Assembly: GCF_009870125.1 (NCBI RefSeq)
Contig: NC_046680.1
Coordinates: forward strand, 8,618,001 to 8,682,000
Reading direction: 5' to 3'
Origin: Drosophila pseudoobscura
Taxonomy: Eukaryota; Arthropoda; Insecta; Diptera; Drosophilidae
DNA length: 64,000 bases
The notes under the pieces were generated by a model. That model did no database searches, had not been told where the DNA came from, and saw nothing but the letters and a program-made list of their open reading frames with translations. Position numbers and translations under genes: made by a program. Within the stretch, counting starts at the first letter, position 1; each line of letters starts with the position of its first letter. Shown here in pieces: positions 14,901-25,519 of the stretch.

Positions 14901-17900
14901 GTAAATGGGTGGTAAAGGGGTGGCCATTGCACATTCCACACATTACACGACACCTCTGGCGTCTCGGGTTGTCCCCTGAGGGAGCCGCAAGAATTGCAAA
15001 GAGGATTCCATTCCGCATGCATTTCACATTTCGCATAATGAGGGCGATATGGCGGACCACTCCCCTCCCTTCCGCCACTTGGCGCCGGCGACCGCAGAAA
15101 TGCACTTGCCGTGAAAGCATTTTTAATCGCATTGCCAGCAGTGCGAGCGAGTGGGAAAGGGACAGAGAGTGAGCCGAAGCGAGACAGGCAAATCGGCAGG
15201 CAAATGGCTCCTCTCACACGCGCACACATGAGTTCTCACTCTCTCCTCTGCCACTGCCCCTGCCTATCCACAACGGTGTGTGTGTGTGTGTGTGTGTGGA
15301 GATGCAAATGTGGAGATTTTTCGCGCAATCTGTTGAATTTATTGAGCGACCAGCCAGCGCCGGCAGCGCCACCGGCAACAACAATAACAATTTGCAATAA
15401 AACGAGCGGAGAAGAGAATGTGAAATGTGTTATTAATCGAAAATGATTCTCTCTGCTTTTAAGTGTTGACACACAAATTAATTTTATCGCTTAATTAACA
15501 CGCGAAAAGTAGGCAGACAGCAGAGCTCGCCAGCGAGAGCAGGACAGCAGTATTGTTTGGCAGTGAATGATGAGTGTATATTGTCCCTTTTGCTCTCTGC
15601 TGCTCTTTGCATTCGCTCTTCGAGCGGCTGAGCAACGGTTGGGCAACGGTTGGGTGCTCTGTGTGAAAAATGTAAGTATTCTGTCGACCAAAGCCATAAT
15701 TATTGATCCCAAATCGGAACTCTATATAATATATAGCCATTGCTGCCATCGACATAGACACGATGGATCTTGTAGGGCATCAAAATCTACGGCTTTCTCT
15801 CTCTCTGGCCAACTGAGTGGCTTATCGGAGTGCATTAATCTCTTGCTTCTCTCTCTCCCTCTCTCTCTTTGATTTGGTTTAGAATTTCGCTGCGCTTTTC
15901 GGGCCCATGTATCGCATCGTCATAATGCGTGTAAATCGCGATAAGCGCAATTTTGGCAAAAACACAAAAACGGGTAAAAAGGATTTCTGGCCACTCTGGG
16001 CCTTTGTTTCATGCTGGTCCCGTACACCCCGCCAACCCCTGCTTCCGGCTCCCTGGTCGGATGAAAATGAAATATGATCGCAAATGAAGCGATTCCGTGG
16101 TTCCTGGTCCGCGGTCCGCATAGTCAATGGTCCGTGTTCCCTGTTCCCCGTTCCCCGTTCCCTGTTCCTCTCATCGTTAGCTCAAATTGCAATTGCGACG
16201 CCTCCTGTTCGAACTGTTTGCACCGTTATCTGATCGAATGTAATTATGATTATGGCCATGATTTGCTACATTTGCCTGCCCCCCCTCCCCCTGCCCCTGC
16301 CTACGAAAGGGGTGGAGCAGCGGGCAGATGCCATCAGCGCGCATATCCACCGAAGGGTTGGCCACGTGACAGTTGACAATTGTCCTGCCTCGTCGGCTGA
16401 GACAATGCCGCCTCGTAATCGTATTCTCAGTGCTACAGTTTCAGCTTCAGGTTACAACATCACTCCCCCCCAACACTGCTGATCCACACTGATAACACCC
16501 GCTTATCCGGCCGCCTTACCTGTTACGCGACAAGACGATAAGGCGGCCACCGCTCCCGGCACGCGACGAAAAATAAAACCCATCCCGGGAACCCGCCTAA
16601 TCCGATCAAATGATTGCCCATTTCCCAGCCAGCAACAAACTCGTTCCGACAGGCGATGTGAGCATTCGGCGGATTGGGATTCATCCAGAATTAGGGGTAG
16701 CTGCCGTCCCACACGGCAAAGACTTGACAAATCAAACGGAAATGGGCAATTCAAGTGCATCGGATATACATATATTAAAAATATTTTATTTTTAGTAAAA
16801 AACGTACAAAATCTGGAATTTATCGGTCGGATATATGCCATTTGGGAGTCTAGTCGTAGAACCAGGAAATCATAATGTCCCCTCAAAGACCCATTAGGCT
16901 ATTATTAATTACGCATTTTTATAAATATAATAATAATAACATTGAATGGCGATAAGGCTTAATTGCTGTGGAATTCCCATACAAGTACGCAATATCGTTT
17001 AAAGAGCGATTTCTTATCGCTTAACTCTACGGAAAGTTCTTGGTTTCTTTTTGGGGTGGGGTGGGGAGGGGGTTTGTCAGAGCCAAATATTTTGCGATTA
17101 AATTTCATTCGCACAAATGGATTTCTCGCCAGGGAGGAGGAGGAGGAGGAGGAGGGGGGCGGGCCGAAAGGGGGCGATGTCGCTGCTGTCGATAATTTGT
17201 GGAGAAATTTATGGTGCGCTCGTTTCTGATGCGAACGGGCTAAACGGGCAAGAAACGCCCACAAAACAGAGGAAAATAGAGATATCGAAGAAGGGAAACC
17301 CATGGACTACAGGGGGGTGGGGGGGCGGTGTGATAAAGGGGGGAATGGCATCTAATGGAAAAAAGTGGACTGAAACGTCTATAAAAATTTGTCACTCGAG
17401 AAATTAATTGCCCTTGAAAAAGGCAAGGAAAAGGCAGCGAAAAGAAAGGCCAGGACATTAGGCCTACAAAAGCGGACATATGGTGCAGCATTCAGGGCCA
17501 TTGGCGGTGTGTGCCTGCAGCTAAGGACACGCACGCACCCACAACAGAGTGGCGCATTAGCAAGGACCGGGTTTCTCTCTCTCTCTCGAGTAGATGTTCC
17601 CTCGTTATTCTCGATTCTCCATTCTCCATTCTCGTTAGCGCGGGGGGGGAGAGTACAAATACGCTACAGATACACCCCTTTCAGGGGCAGGAGTGTGAAT
17701 GAATTGCTCGTTGGACGACTCAATTTATTGGCACACCATAGGACACACCAGGACACGCCAGGACACACTTAATTAGCCATGACAATCAATTTCGAATGCA
17801 ACTTATGCTCGAATCAGCAAAACAAACAAGGGAAGCCCTCGTCCCGGAGAGCCAGGCAGCCAAGTGGAAGGAATTAGTTTTTCATAGCTTGGCTTTCCAT

Positions 17901-20900
17901 TACTCAGTTGTTCATTTACTTGAGTGGCCTTTGCCAATCGAATGCATTGCAAAAGAGCTCTTTGGAGGTCCCCTCTTCAATCAATGGACTCACCTGCTTG
18001 GTCACGGAATCGATCAGCCTCACGAATATGTCCTGCTCCTGGCGGGCGCCTGCAAATATCAGCAACAAAAAACCATATAGAATATCATTATTAACGACCA
18101 ATCCCCCTCTGTAGACCCACCATTCGCATAGAGCAACTGCAGGCGATATTGTATCCCGTTGTTGGTTTTGGTGGCATCCGATTCCGAGTCCTTCTCGATG
18201 AACCCAATGAAGGCCGTGCGCTCGATCTCGATGGGCTGGCCGGCCCGATCGTACAGGGCGATCACAAAGTGAAAGAAGTTCGATTTACGTAAATTGCTGG
18301 GCGGCTGCTTCTCAAAGTGGGCGCGGCCAATGCCCAGGCTGCAAAAAACAGTACAACAAAAAGGAAATTAGTCAAAGTCTTGCAAGTCGGACAGTAATTA
18401 TGCCATTAGTTGGGTAAACATAGACGGGGGAGGCCTAAAGAGGCCTCTAATTGGTGCAAGAGGGGGCGACCACGGGGCAACGGCGACTCAATTAACAGCA
18501 GCCAGTCCTTTGTCCAGCAGAAAGGATAATAAGTTCTAGTGGTCCTAGTGACAACTATCATTAAAAGCGCATAAGCAACATCAACGTGACACAATAATCC
18601 TGACGTATGGCCCAGGACCCTGCTCAACCCAGGACCCTGCTCTCGGCCACTTCAGCATTTGATATACTCCAAGTCCTGCGTTGCTTATGTGGGCCAAGCA
18701 GACACTGGGTAATTATCCGGACACGTGGACGGAATAAAGGCTTGTCCTTGTTCAGGACCTCCCCCCCACACACACACACACACATCTATGTATATCTGTA
18801 TGCTAAATGTCAGACTGGCTCTCTCTCTTGTCCGCCTGTCAGCGGACAATTACAGGACAGTGCCAGTGCCCGGGGATAGGGTCCTACCTGGTCGTGCCAC
18901 CCCTGTGCCAGCGCCAGCGCCTTTTCGTGATCCTTGGCCCGTATGCATAACGAACAATTTAATTTAGAAAATGCTGATTTTATCAGATTTTCTGTATATA
19001 TTTTCAGTACAACTTTTTTCCCCCTGCTATTTGCTCAGGCAATGTCAAGGAGCAGCGCCGCATGTCCGCCGACTCGGGGGTCCTGCAATTATATACACAT
19101 TTGCCAAAGGATAATGCCAGCCATCAGCTAATGATAGCGGCTAACCCCCAACCCCCCCCACCCCCGCCCAGCCCGACAAATCATTCAAATGGAGAATTTC
19201 GAGAGAATCGGTGAGGAATGAGAGCCCCCAAGGAATCGATTGACAATTTTATTGTCGAATGGATATAGGATTTATATCCCATAGTTCTCTAAAGATATGA
19301 TTGGGGAGAGGTTAAAATTTAATTGAATTGGCAGCCGATTCTTTCAGAATCCAGGGGTAACCCCCTTAATCCCTGAAAGGCCCACAATCCTATGATATCC
19401 CAATGTTTCTTCTGTTCCATATTTCACTCGTTTCATTCGAAATATATCTAAATTTCCTTAACAAACAACACAATTTGCGGTTCAGTTGATTCAAGCGAAG
19501 GGCGGATATCAAATGAATATCAAAAACTTGGCAATGGGAGTTCAATGCGAGGATGGGGGGATGGGGGATGGGGCAGAGGAGCTACTACACCTCTGCCTGG
19601 GAGCAACTGCCAGACATGTTACATTCTGGTGAAAGGTTATTGTTATGGCAGCATGGAGTGGAATGTTCGAAAAGTGAACAGCAGAATAATGCCGAGTACA
19701 TCCTGGCAAATAAAAAACTTGTACCTCCAGCGCCTGCCTTCCTCCTGCCTTCCTGAATGGCTTTCTTTTTTTTTTTTTGGTACGCTGCCGCTGCTGCTGT
19801 TGACTTTTCAGCTCGGTTGACTGCGGGAAATTGTGGAAAATCGTTCTGCGGCAGTTTGCCAGCTCGCTTTGTTTGCACTTGCCGCCAATTTGCGTGCCAC
19901 AGAGAGGGGGGCGGGGTATAGAAATGGCATTTTTGTGGCCGTTTTGCTGTTGATTTTATTATGCCAACATTTAATTGTCGCAAATCGATGCCCAGGTGAC
20001 CATCCAGGGGGGTGGGGTACTAGTACTTGTCTTGGTCACGTTTTGTCTATTGCCGGGCTGCTTTCCACACACACACACACTCATGCAACTTTATTTGGCC
20101 CCCCACTCCTGCATTGGGGACACGTTTAAGGACACTTTATGGGTCCTTGACTGCGTGGCTGCAACTGCAATCTGGCACTCTTGTTTCTTGTTTCTTGGGC
20201 TTCTGCACAATCTTTGTTGAAATAAATTTCCGAAAAATATGTTCTTGATTTACGAGCAGCCCCACATTGTTTGTGGCACAGCCAGATGGACAGATAAGTG
20301 CAACAATAAATGGTATTGGCTGTGCCGCAAAACAACATTGAACACACACTGAACAATTATCGGAGGCTGTGAGATTTATTTGTGCCCCAAAATAAATGCT
20401 GAATGTAATCAAAAAGTTGCAAATTATTCGCTGCTTGAAAGGGGTAAGTTTTGGGGGTATTTGAACTGGGAATTAGTGGGTATTCAATGGATTATATGGC
20501 ACTCTTTCTCTCCTTTCTTCCACACTCTTTACCTCGTTTCACAGCGCATTGTTTTTGGATTGTTTTGCGTTTGATTGTGATTATGATCCTGATTAAGATG
20601 GAGGTTAAGATTGTCTGCGGCTCGCTGCAGCGTCTGATTCTGATTCAGACTCTGACTTTGATTGTGATTGAGAGTGTGATTGTGATTTTGCGTGTGATTG
20701 TGTTGGATGTGCGTGTGTGTGTGCGTGTGCGATTGTTGATTTGCCGCCGCTGAATGGCCAAAGCCCGCTGTCATCTCGCTTTCGATTTGGGCAACTCGCG
20801 CACTTCTTCTCGGCGCGAACATCTCACGCCAGAAACATCTCAAACGCAACTGAACAAACAGGGCCAGGAGCCCCAAACGAAAGGAAAAGCTCTTTCAGCC

Positions 20901-22225
20901 ACCAAGCGGAACCCCCCACCCGCCGGATTTGCGAGAGAGAGAGCCACTGGCTGCCACTTCTTCAAAGGCAATTCATTGAGAAGAAGGCAAGGGCAATGCC
21001 CAAGACTAAAGCGAAAGCGAAAGCCAAGGAAACAGCAACAAGGGGAGTACAAACATCCCTTTGAGACGTGCTCTCACAGACACACACAAAAAGCCCACAA
21101 AGCTGAACGGGAGCGGGAGCGGGTCGCATCCTCCCGCTACCGCTACCACCCCCACTCAGACTCCCACTCCCACTCGCGCTCCCCCCATCAGAAGTCAAGC
21201 GTCGCAGAAAAAGTGCGTAAGCCCAAAAACAGCTTTGAGTGAGAGTTTTCGAGTGAGTCTGTTCTTTTTGGTGGTTCATCTGCTTAGCTTCGGGTGCGGG
21301 GGAAGGCCATAAAAATACCCCACCTCCCGCACGGATGAATCGCACCCCCAAGGGGGCCCCTAATATTGCTCGGACACACGATGCCGCCGCCACTGTTGCC
21401 GGCTTTTGGCCAAAAGTAAACAAACGCTTTTTTTGTTTTGGAGACTTCTCCTTGTCAACGTTTGTTGCTGCAACATTGTTGCCCTTCTGCGTTGGAGATT
21501 ATTGGTTAGCGATAAGCGGAGAGATTAGAGCGGGGATTGGAGGAAAGGAGTTGATAGGATAGGGGGAGACAGGGTCCGGCTGGAGCTTGAATGCATTTTA
21601 ATTGAATTTTAGAATTGTGCACAAATCAAGAATTAATCAAGGGAAACTTTCATAAATTTTATTAGAATGATAAATTCACAGCAGATTCTACTATATTGAT
21701 CTCAGGAATTAACTTTTGCAGGTGAAAGTTCACGCCTATTCGTTTTTTAAACTAATTGGAATTTCCACCATTTGTTTTTAAAATTTATGGAATAATCTCT
21801 GCTATTCCATCGAATAAATTATGGAATAAATTTTCTAGAATAAATACGAGTAGTTCTTTCGTTAATTTCCACATAATAATCTTGGGGGCGATTCTGTATC
21901 ACAATTTCCAGCAATAATCATTTGAATCTTGAATCTTTGTGGCATGCCACATTCCCAACACTTGAACGATCACAGTTTCTGTTTCACTTCGATTCACATT
22001 TTGTTTTTGGATGGGTCTCTGGTCACGTTTTTTTCCTTCATTCACTTACTTGGTCTGATCGACGACTGGCTGCATGGCCCAGCGTCCGCCCAGCGGCTCC
22101 TCCTTGAGGGAGGTCATGGGCCCCCGCGGCTGGTTCATGTCGGCGGCGGAGGGCGGCAGGCCGAACATGAGGCCCCCGGCGGACCGGGGCCCGGCGGTAG
22201 GGTAGAGCTTGCGTCCCCACTCCAT
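1..22225 (-). CDS. kn: knot/collier, COE (EBF/Olf-1) transcription factor, 5' part, cut by window edge
   Basis: Sequence-specific nuclear transcription factor of the Collier/Olf-1/EBF family. In flies it acts in head patterning, wing L3-L4 identity, the lymph-gland niche, the DA3 muscle and class IV sensory neurons (family knowledge). Joining 22225-22050, 18338-18121, 18049-17994, 11665-11592, 10126-10058 and 28-1 gives one open frame of 207 residues with GT/AG at every junction. It carries the SLKEEPLG motif (39-46), the DNA-binding-domain start [10 protein letters not shown] and the COE zinc knuckle H-x3-C-x2-C-x5-C at H170, C174, C177, C183. It stops in FFLKFFLKC at the window edge. The rest of the DNA-binding domain, IPT/TIG and HLH lie outside. 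Start chosen at 22225 (MEWGRKL), the first in-frame ATG and, as I recall, the D. melanogaster start. The frame stays open 83 codons further upstream without an ATG. Phases 2,1,0,2,2 are mutually consistent. Confidence 0.97.
3641..3680. repeat. (TC)n microsatellite in kn intron 5
   Basis: CTCTCT tract with CCC interruptions. It reads as GA on the kn strand. Confidence 0.9.
3983..4010. repeat. (GT)n microsatellite
   Basis: Near-perfect TG dinucleotide run. A second run is at 4102-4121. Both are in kn intron 5. Confidence 0.9.
5874..5923. repeat. (ACAT)n/(ATGT)n palindromic microsatellite
   Basis: CATA tetramers run rightward and switch to TATG tetramers around a CATATG centre near 5905-5910, so the right part is an inverted copy of the left. 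It can fold on itself. Confidence 0.9.
8362..8391. repeat. CCGGT pentanucleotide tandem repeat
   Basis: Six tandem pentamers, one with a C-to-G change (GCGGT), in kn intron 5. Confidence 0.9.
10058..10126 (-). CDS. kn: kn coding exon 5 (second half of zinc knuckle)
   Basis: Length 69 bases. It encodes [18 protein letters not shown] then VIID, with flanking split codons. It supplies the second and third Cys of the zinc knuckle (C177, C183). The acceptor is CTTCCACAG and the donor CG|GTAAGT. Confidence 0.97.
10382..10415. repeat. (TC)n microsatellite in kn intron 4
   Basis: CT dinucleotide tract interrupted once by G, about 250 bases upstream (in kn orientation) of exon 5. Confidence 0.9.
11175..11207. 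repeat. GGGTGGTT octamer tandem repeat
   Basis: Three perfect octamers plus a degenerate copy. The G-runs are spaced as in quadruplex-prone DNA. Confidence 0.85.
11592..11665 (-). CDS. kn: kn coding exon 4 (first half of zinc knuckle)
   Basis: Length 74 bases. It encodes [15 protein letters not shown] and VLLTHEVMC plus two bases of Ser175. It supplies the His and first Cys of the COE zinc knuckle. The acceptor is TAATTGCAG and the donor AG|GTGAGA. Confidence 0.97.
12839..12850. promoter_or_regulatory. EBF-type site in kn intron 3
   Basis: CCCCGAGGGAAT contains the core CCCNNGGG with a full GGGAAT right half, close to the ATTCCCNNGGGAAT optimum. Functional use is inference. Confidence 0.3.
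14283..14322. repeat. GCATGCT heptamer repeat
   Basis: Degenerate tandem copies of TGCATGC/TGCATGT in kn intron 3. Each unit contains the palindrome GCATGC. Confidence 0.8.
15276..15298. repeat. (GT)n microsatellite in kn intron 3
   Basis: TG dinucleotide run on the plus strand. Confidence 0.9.
17134..17155. repeat. (GGA)n microsatellite in kn intron 3
   Basis: GGA trinucleotide run ending in a G-run. Confidence 0.85.
17994..18049 (-). CDS. kn: kn coding exon 3
   Basis: Length 56 bases. It encodes [18 protein letters not shown] after the split Gly codon, a COE DNA-binding-domain segment. The acceptor is ATTTGCAG and the donor CAG|GTGAGT. It is separated from exon 2 by a minimal 71-base intron (18050-18120) and ends in phase 0. 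Confidence 0.97.
18121..18338 (-). CDS. kn: kn coding exon 2 (start of DNA-binding domain)
   Basis: Length 218 bases. The reverse strand reads [18 protein letters not shown], then [31 protein letters not shown] and [17 protein letters not shown], an unmistakable COE DNA-binding-domain block. The acceptor is TTTTTTGCAG and the donor G|GTGGGT. It ends with the first base of Gly132. Confidence 0.98.
18339..22049 (-). other. kn: kn intron 1 (3.7 kb)
   Basis: First coding intron, a common place for Drosophila enhancers. It contains a degenerate GATT/TGATT repeat 20565-20716, an EBF-type core CCCAAGGG within 21346-21357, and an AT-rich segment 21590-21900. The 162-codon plus-strand frame at 20754-21242 is rich in Arg, Lys, Ser and His and looks like chance. 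Confidence 0.8.
20565..20716. repeat. Degenerate GATT/TGATT repeat in kn intron 1
   Basis: About 150 bases built from variants of GATTGTGATT and GATTCTGATT, ending in a GT run. On the kn strand it reads as CAATCACAATC-type units. Confidence 0.8.
22050..22225 (-). CDS. kn: kn coding exon 1 (N-terminus)
   Basis: Encodes 58 codons plus two bases, [10 protein letters not shown] to PVVDQT, with the conserved SLKEEPLG motif shared with vertebrate EBF. The donor is AA|GTAAGT at 22049. The AA joins the C of exon 2 to make Asn59. Compared with the D. melanogaster protein as I remember it, a few positions differ near residues 10-13, 24-30 and 47, while the EEPLG core is unchanged. The 5' end of the mRNA exon is not defined by the coding signal. 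Confidence 0.93.
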
Positions 22226-22474
22226 CCCCAGCTCGAGCGTGGGCCAGGGGGAGGCCGAGCTGAAGCCCGGCACCGGTTCCTCGGAACGCAGCTTGAAGCT
22301 ATCGGTGCTGGTCAGGGGAGCTGTGCTAGCAAAGTGGTGGTGCGAATGGTGTGGATGCGGATGCGGATGCTGGTGGAGATCGGCGTACGGTAGGGGCACG
22401 GCTCCAGCTGCGGCGGCTGCTGAGGCACTGGCAATTGTGGCGGCCGTTTTGGTGGCTCTTCTGCTTCGTTGCTT
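22226..22474 (-). other. kn: In-frame open extension upstream of the kn ATG (83 codons, no ATG)
   Basis: The reverse strand is open in the kn frame from just after a TGA at 22477-22475 to the annotated ATG. It encodes an Ala-rich stretch, a His/Pro stretch (HQHPHPHPHHSHHH) and a less repetitive segment ending SFKLRSEEPVPGFSS and PWPTLELG. Composition resembles coding sequence of fly transcription factors more than a typical 5' UTR. It could be translated from a non-AUG codon, be spliced to an upstream exon with an ATG, or simply be an open 5' UTR. Confidence 0.4.
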
Positions 22475-22503
22475 TCAATTGGGAATTGGGATCTGCACTG
22501 CAC

Positions 22504-22538
22504 TGAACTTCCTTCCTCTCCTTTCGATTGGGGACTGG
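22504..22538 (-). promoter_or_regulatory. kn: Candidate kn core promoter (Inr + DPE)
   Basis: On the reverse strand CCAGTC matches the initiator at five of six bases with +1 at 22536. AGTTC at exactly +28 to +32 (22509-22505) fits the DPE consensus RGWYV. This would give a 311-base 5' UTR. A perfect initiator TCAGTC also occurs at 22704-22699 but without a DPE. Several initiators were checked, so a chance match of this quality is not negligible. Confidence 0.33.
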
Positions 22539-22919
22539 ATCCGCCGTTGGATTCGATTGGGGATTGGATCTGCTCTCTGGGATGGAGATGTGTCTCTGGA
22601 GATGTCAATCAATGGGAGTTCTCTCCCACTCTATCACAGCACAGAACGAGAACGAGAACGAACGCGAACGAACACGCACTAAATCCAAATCCAGCACCGA
22701 CTGAGTGTGGGTGTGCATATACTTCTGTGGGTGTGTATGTATATGTATGTGTGGGCTGCCAATGCACCGCAGAGAATTTGGGATTTTCGGAGGAATTGGT
22801 CTCGCAACAAGTTTTAAGCGGCGCGCGCTACCGTCCCGAGTGACTGTTAAACCCCAACTGAATCCTCGTCCAGTCCACAGCGACTGCCAGCGATGCTTGC
22901 GAGACTGCGTTGCTCTGCG

Positions 22920-22972
22920 CAGCACCAGCAGCACCAGCAGCGGTGGCAGCAGAAGCAGCAGCAGCAGCAGCG
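22920..22972. repeat. CAG-rich trinucleotide repeat upstream of kn
   Basis: Interrupted CAG/CAC array on the plus strand, lying 0.4 kb upstream of the candidate kn transcription start. It reads as CTG on the kn strand. Confidence 0.85.
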
Positions 22973-23260
22973 GGAAAAGCCAAACGACCAACGACCAATG
23001 TTTTGAAAATGGAAACGAAACGAGCCTGCGCCGCATGAGAGTTGAGTTCCATGTGGGCCGAGGGGGTGGCAATGGCGGTAGGTAACAATAAGCAAGCCTG
23101 AGAGGCGGCGGCAGGCAACGAATGGAAAATCTAACCTATCGCTGGGAGTGCAAAACGACACCACATCGTCGTCCCGTCCCGTGGAGAGCCGAACTGTCAG
23201 CAACAAAACCATCCACCGACGACGAAGGAGACGACGACGCCGACAACGACAACCAGATCC

Positions 23261-23309
23261 AGAGAGACAGAGAGAGAGAGAGAGCGAGGGAGAGCATGAT
23301 AGAGAGAGA
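23261..23309. repeat. GA-rich tract upstream of kn (possible GAGA-factor sites)
   Basis: Runs of GAGAG occur roughly 0.7 kb upstream of the candidate kn start. GAGA factor and Pipsqueak bind such motifs at fly promoters and Polycomb elements. Binding here is inference only. Confidence 0.5.
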
Positions 23310-25495
23310 CACAACAAGGCAGAGCAGGCAAGAAAGACACACAGACACAGATGCAATACAAAGTGAGAGGGAGAGCGCTATACACCAAGTGGTTGTGGGT
23401 TGGTGGGTTCATTTCCAGCCGTGGGACACTCTTTGCAACGCCCCAGTTATTGGGGGCGTGAGTGTGCAGCAGCAGCAGCAGGCTGAAACCATTGGAGATG
23501 GATAAACGCACTTCTCTCGTACATTGGTTTGGGTTCCAGTTCGTGCAATGTACTGGCGGTAATGTTGACTGAAGGAATGCTGATGTGAGAATACAACCCA
23601 TGCACTTTCATATCGAAGTGTCGTATCTCTCCTGGACGATGCTTAAATGGTTCATTATACCCAGACCTCAAACAACTACGCTATAATCTACAGCACTGCT
23701 TGAATGTGGGAAGATCCACACGTCACTTGGGGTCGCATTAGACCAGCCACAAAGATCCAGCGTCGTCATCCATCCGCATTCAAGATACTGACCGACATCC
23801 TTGCTGATTCCGGTTCAGAAAGGATCGTGCTCGTCATTTCAATGTCATTCGTCATGCGAAAGAACATACCGAGAAGGAATATATCCACACTAAACCGCCA
23901 TAGATGCAGCCACTAGAAAATCTGGAAATAGTACACGACGCACACATGAATGCAGACACTAAGATGCTACATACCCAATAATCTCCAGATTCGTGGCCGT
24001 TTGTGGGTGTGCAGTTCGATCATATTATGCAATTTGCAAACGAATTCCTCTAGTTCTAGTTATTCGCTGCTGGTTCCATTTTAAGCGCGCTTTAGTGGAA
24101 TATATTCCTTCAAAGAAAGAGGATACACTCCTATGAAAACTATTATGTGCTGTGGTGCGACAGTGTTGAAAGAATTCGGTGTTTCAATTAAGTTTCTTTA
24201 AATTTAATGAACAATTTAATTAACTCAAATTAAAAAATTAAGAAAATCTTCAATTTAATTGTGTGTTTTCCAAATCAAAGTTAAGTTTCTATAAATATAT
24301 AAAATAATATAGTCTAATGGAAATAATATATACTTATTTATATATATATATATTTATATACGATTTAAAAGATTAAACAATACTATAAACATTGAAAATC
24401 GCACGAAAAAAGTATGAAAGTAACGTCTTGGCCTCTGAACCAATGAAATTTTAGCCAATGAAAATCATTCTCTTTTTCTCATATTATTCTTCTCTCTTGA
24501 TAGTCGGCAAAGCAGTCGAACAGCAGTCCATGGCTATGTGTGCGTGTGTGCACGTGAGAAACGAGTGGGAAAGTGGAACAACGGTTTGTGATTCTACATA
24601 TATTATACATTACATTATATTTTACATGTAGTAAACGTGAAAATTGAGAGCGAGCAGGATTCGCTAGGGATCCGTGTGGGTGATTCCACACGGATTGATT
24701 CCATGTTCTTAGGGGTTCGTTTGGAGTTTCAATTAGACGGAATGATGCTTTTCCATATGCTGGGCTTCCATTTTCAAGGTGTTTCTTACCACAAAGAAGA
24801 TTCTCTTTCTCTCCTTATTCTAATCCTCCTCTAACGGTTGCTCATTCAGCACTCTCTTACTGTACAGTACTTTATGAGGTCTTTCTTCATTCTTGTCCGC
24901 TTCTGTTGTTGCCTTTCAGAGTTGATTAGTCATCATTTCGGGTTTAACCCCTTCTGACTTTCGCACATTATTCGCATTGAACACACTCGTGCATACCCTT
25001 TGAGTTCCTTTGGTTAAGTTGTCAAACACACTCGAGGACCTACTCTCCCTCCCTCCCCCCCTCTTCGTTTGCGTATCTCCCTCTCTTTCTGTCGGATTAG
25101 TTACCGGCGAAAACGCCCACAGAATTTTCACGCCTCGTTAGGAGAAAACAGTCGGGGATGGGCTCGGTGAGGGACGGTACGGGGTTCGGTTGAAAAACAA
25201 TTTGCATTTTCCGCATTTGCGGTTTTCTGCCTGTGACCGTTTGACAGTGTGACAAAGAGAGAGAGAGAGAGGGAGAGGGAGGGAGAGATGGAGTTTGTTT
25301 GAGTTTTCTGTGAATTAATTTGAGGGGCGTGGTAATCTCATTAACTTTTGACAAGGCGCGTACGTAACCGCCTTTCGAAAAAGTCACATTTTCCTCTTGC
25401 AAGTGCAGGGAAAACTCTTTCCTTCCTTGTCTCTCTCCCACTCTCTGTTTGGTCTATTTTTAAGAAACATTTCCCCATAGGACAGGTTCCGGGAA

Positions 25496-25519
25496 CGGAG
25501 CGGAGCGGAGCGGAGCGGC
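25496..25519. repeat. CGGAG pentanucleotide tandem repeat
   Basis: Four perfect pentamers plus a partial copy in the kn upstream interval. Confidence 0.9.

Larger units (their letters stand above)
11666..17993 (-). other. kn: kn intron 3 (6.3 kb)
   Basis: No coding exon is recognised. It contains an EBF-type palindrome at 12839-12850, a GCATGCT-type repeat at 14283-14322, (GT)n 15276-15298, GTTCCC hexamers near 16135-16172 and (GGA)n 17134-17155. Open frames within it are low-complexity and not supported. Confidence 0.8.

Noticed and set aside
20754..21242. 162-codon Arg/Lys/Ser/His-rich frame in kn intron 1
   Set aside because: Low-complexity composition, no splice or start support, and it lies antisense within an intron next to simple repeats.
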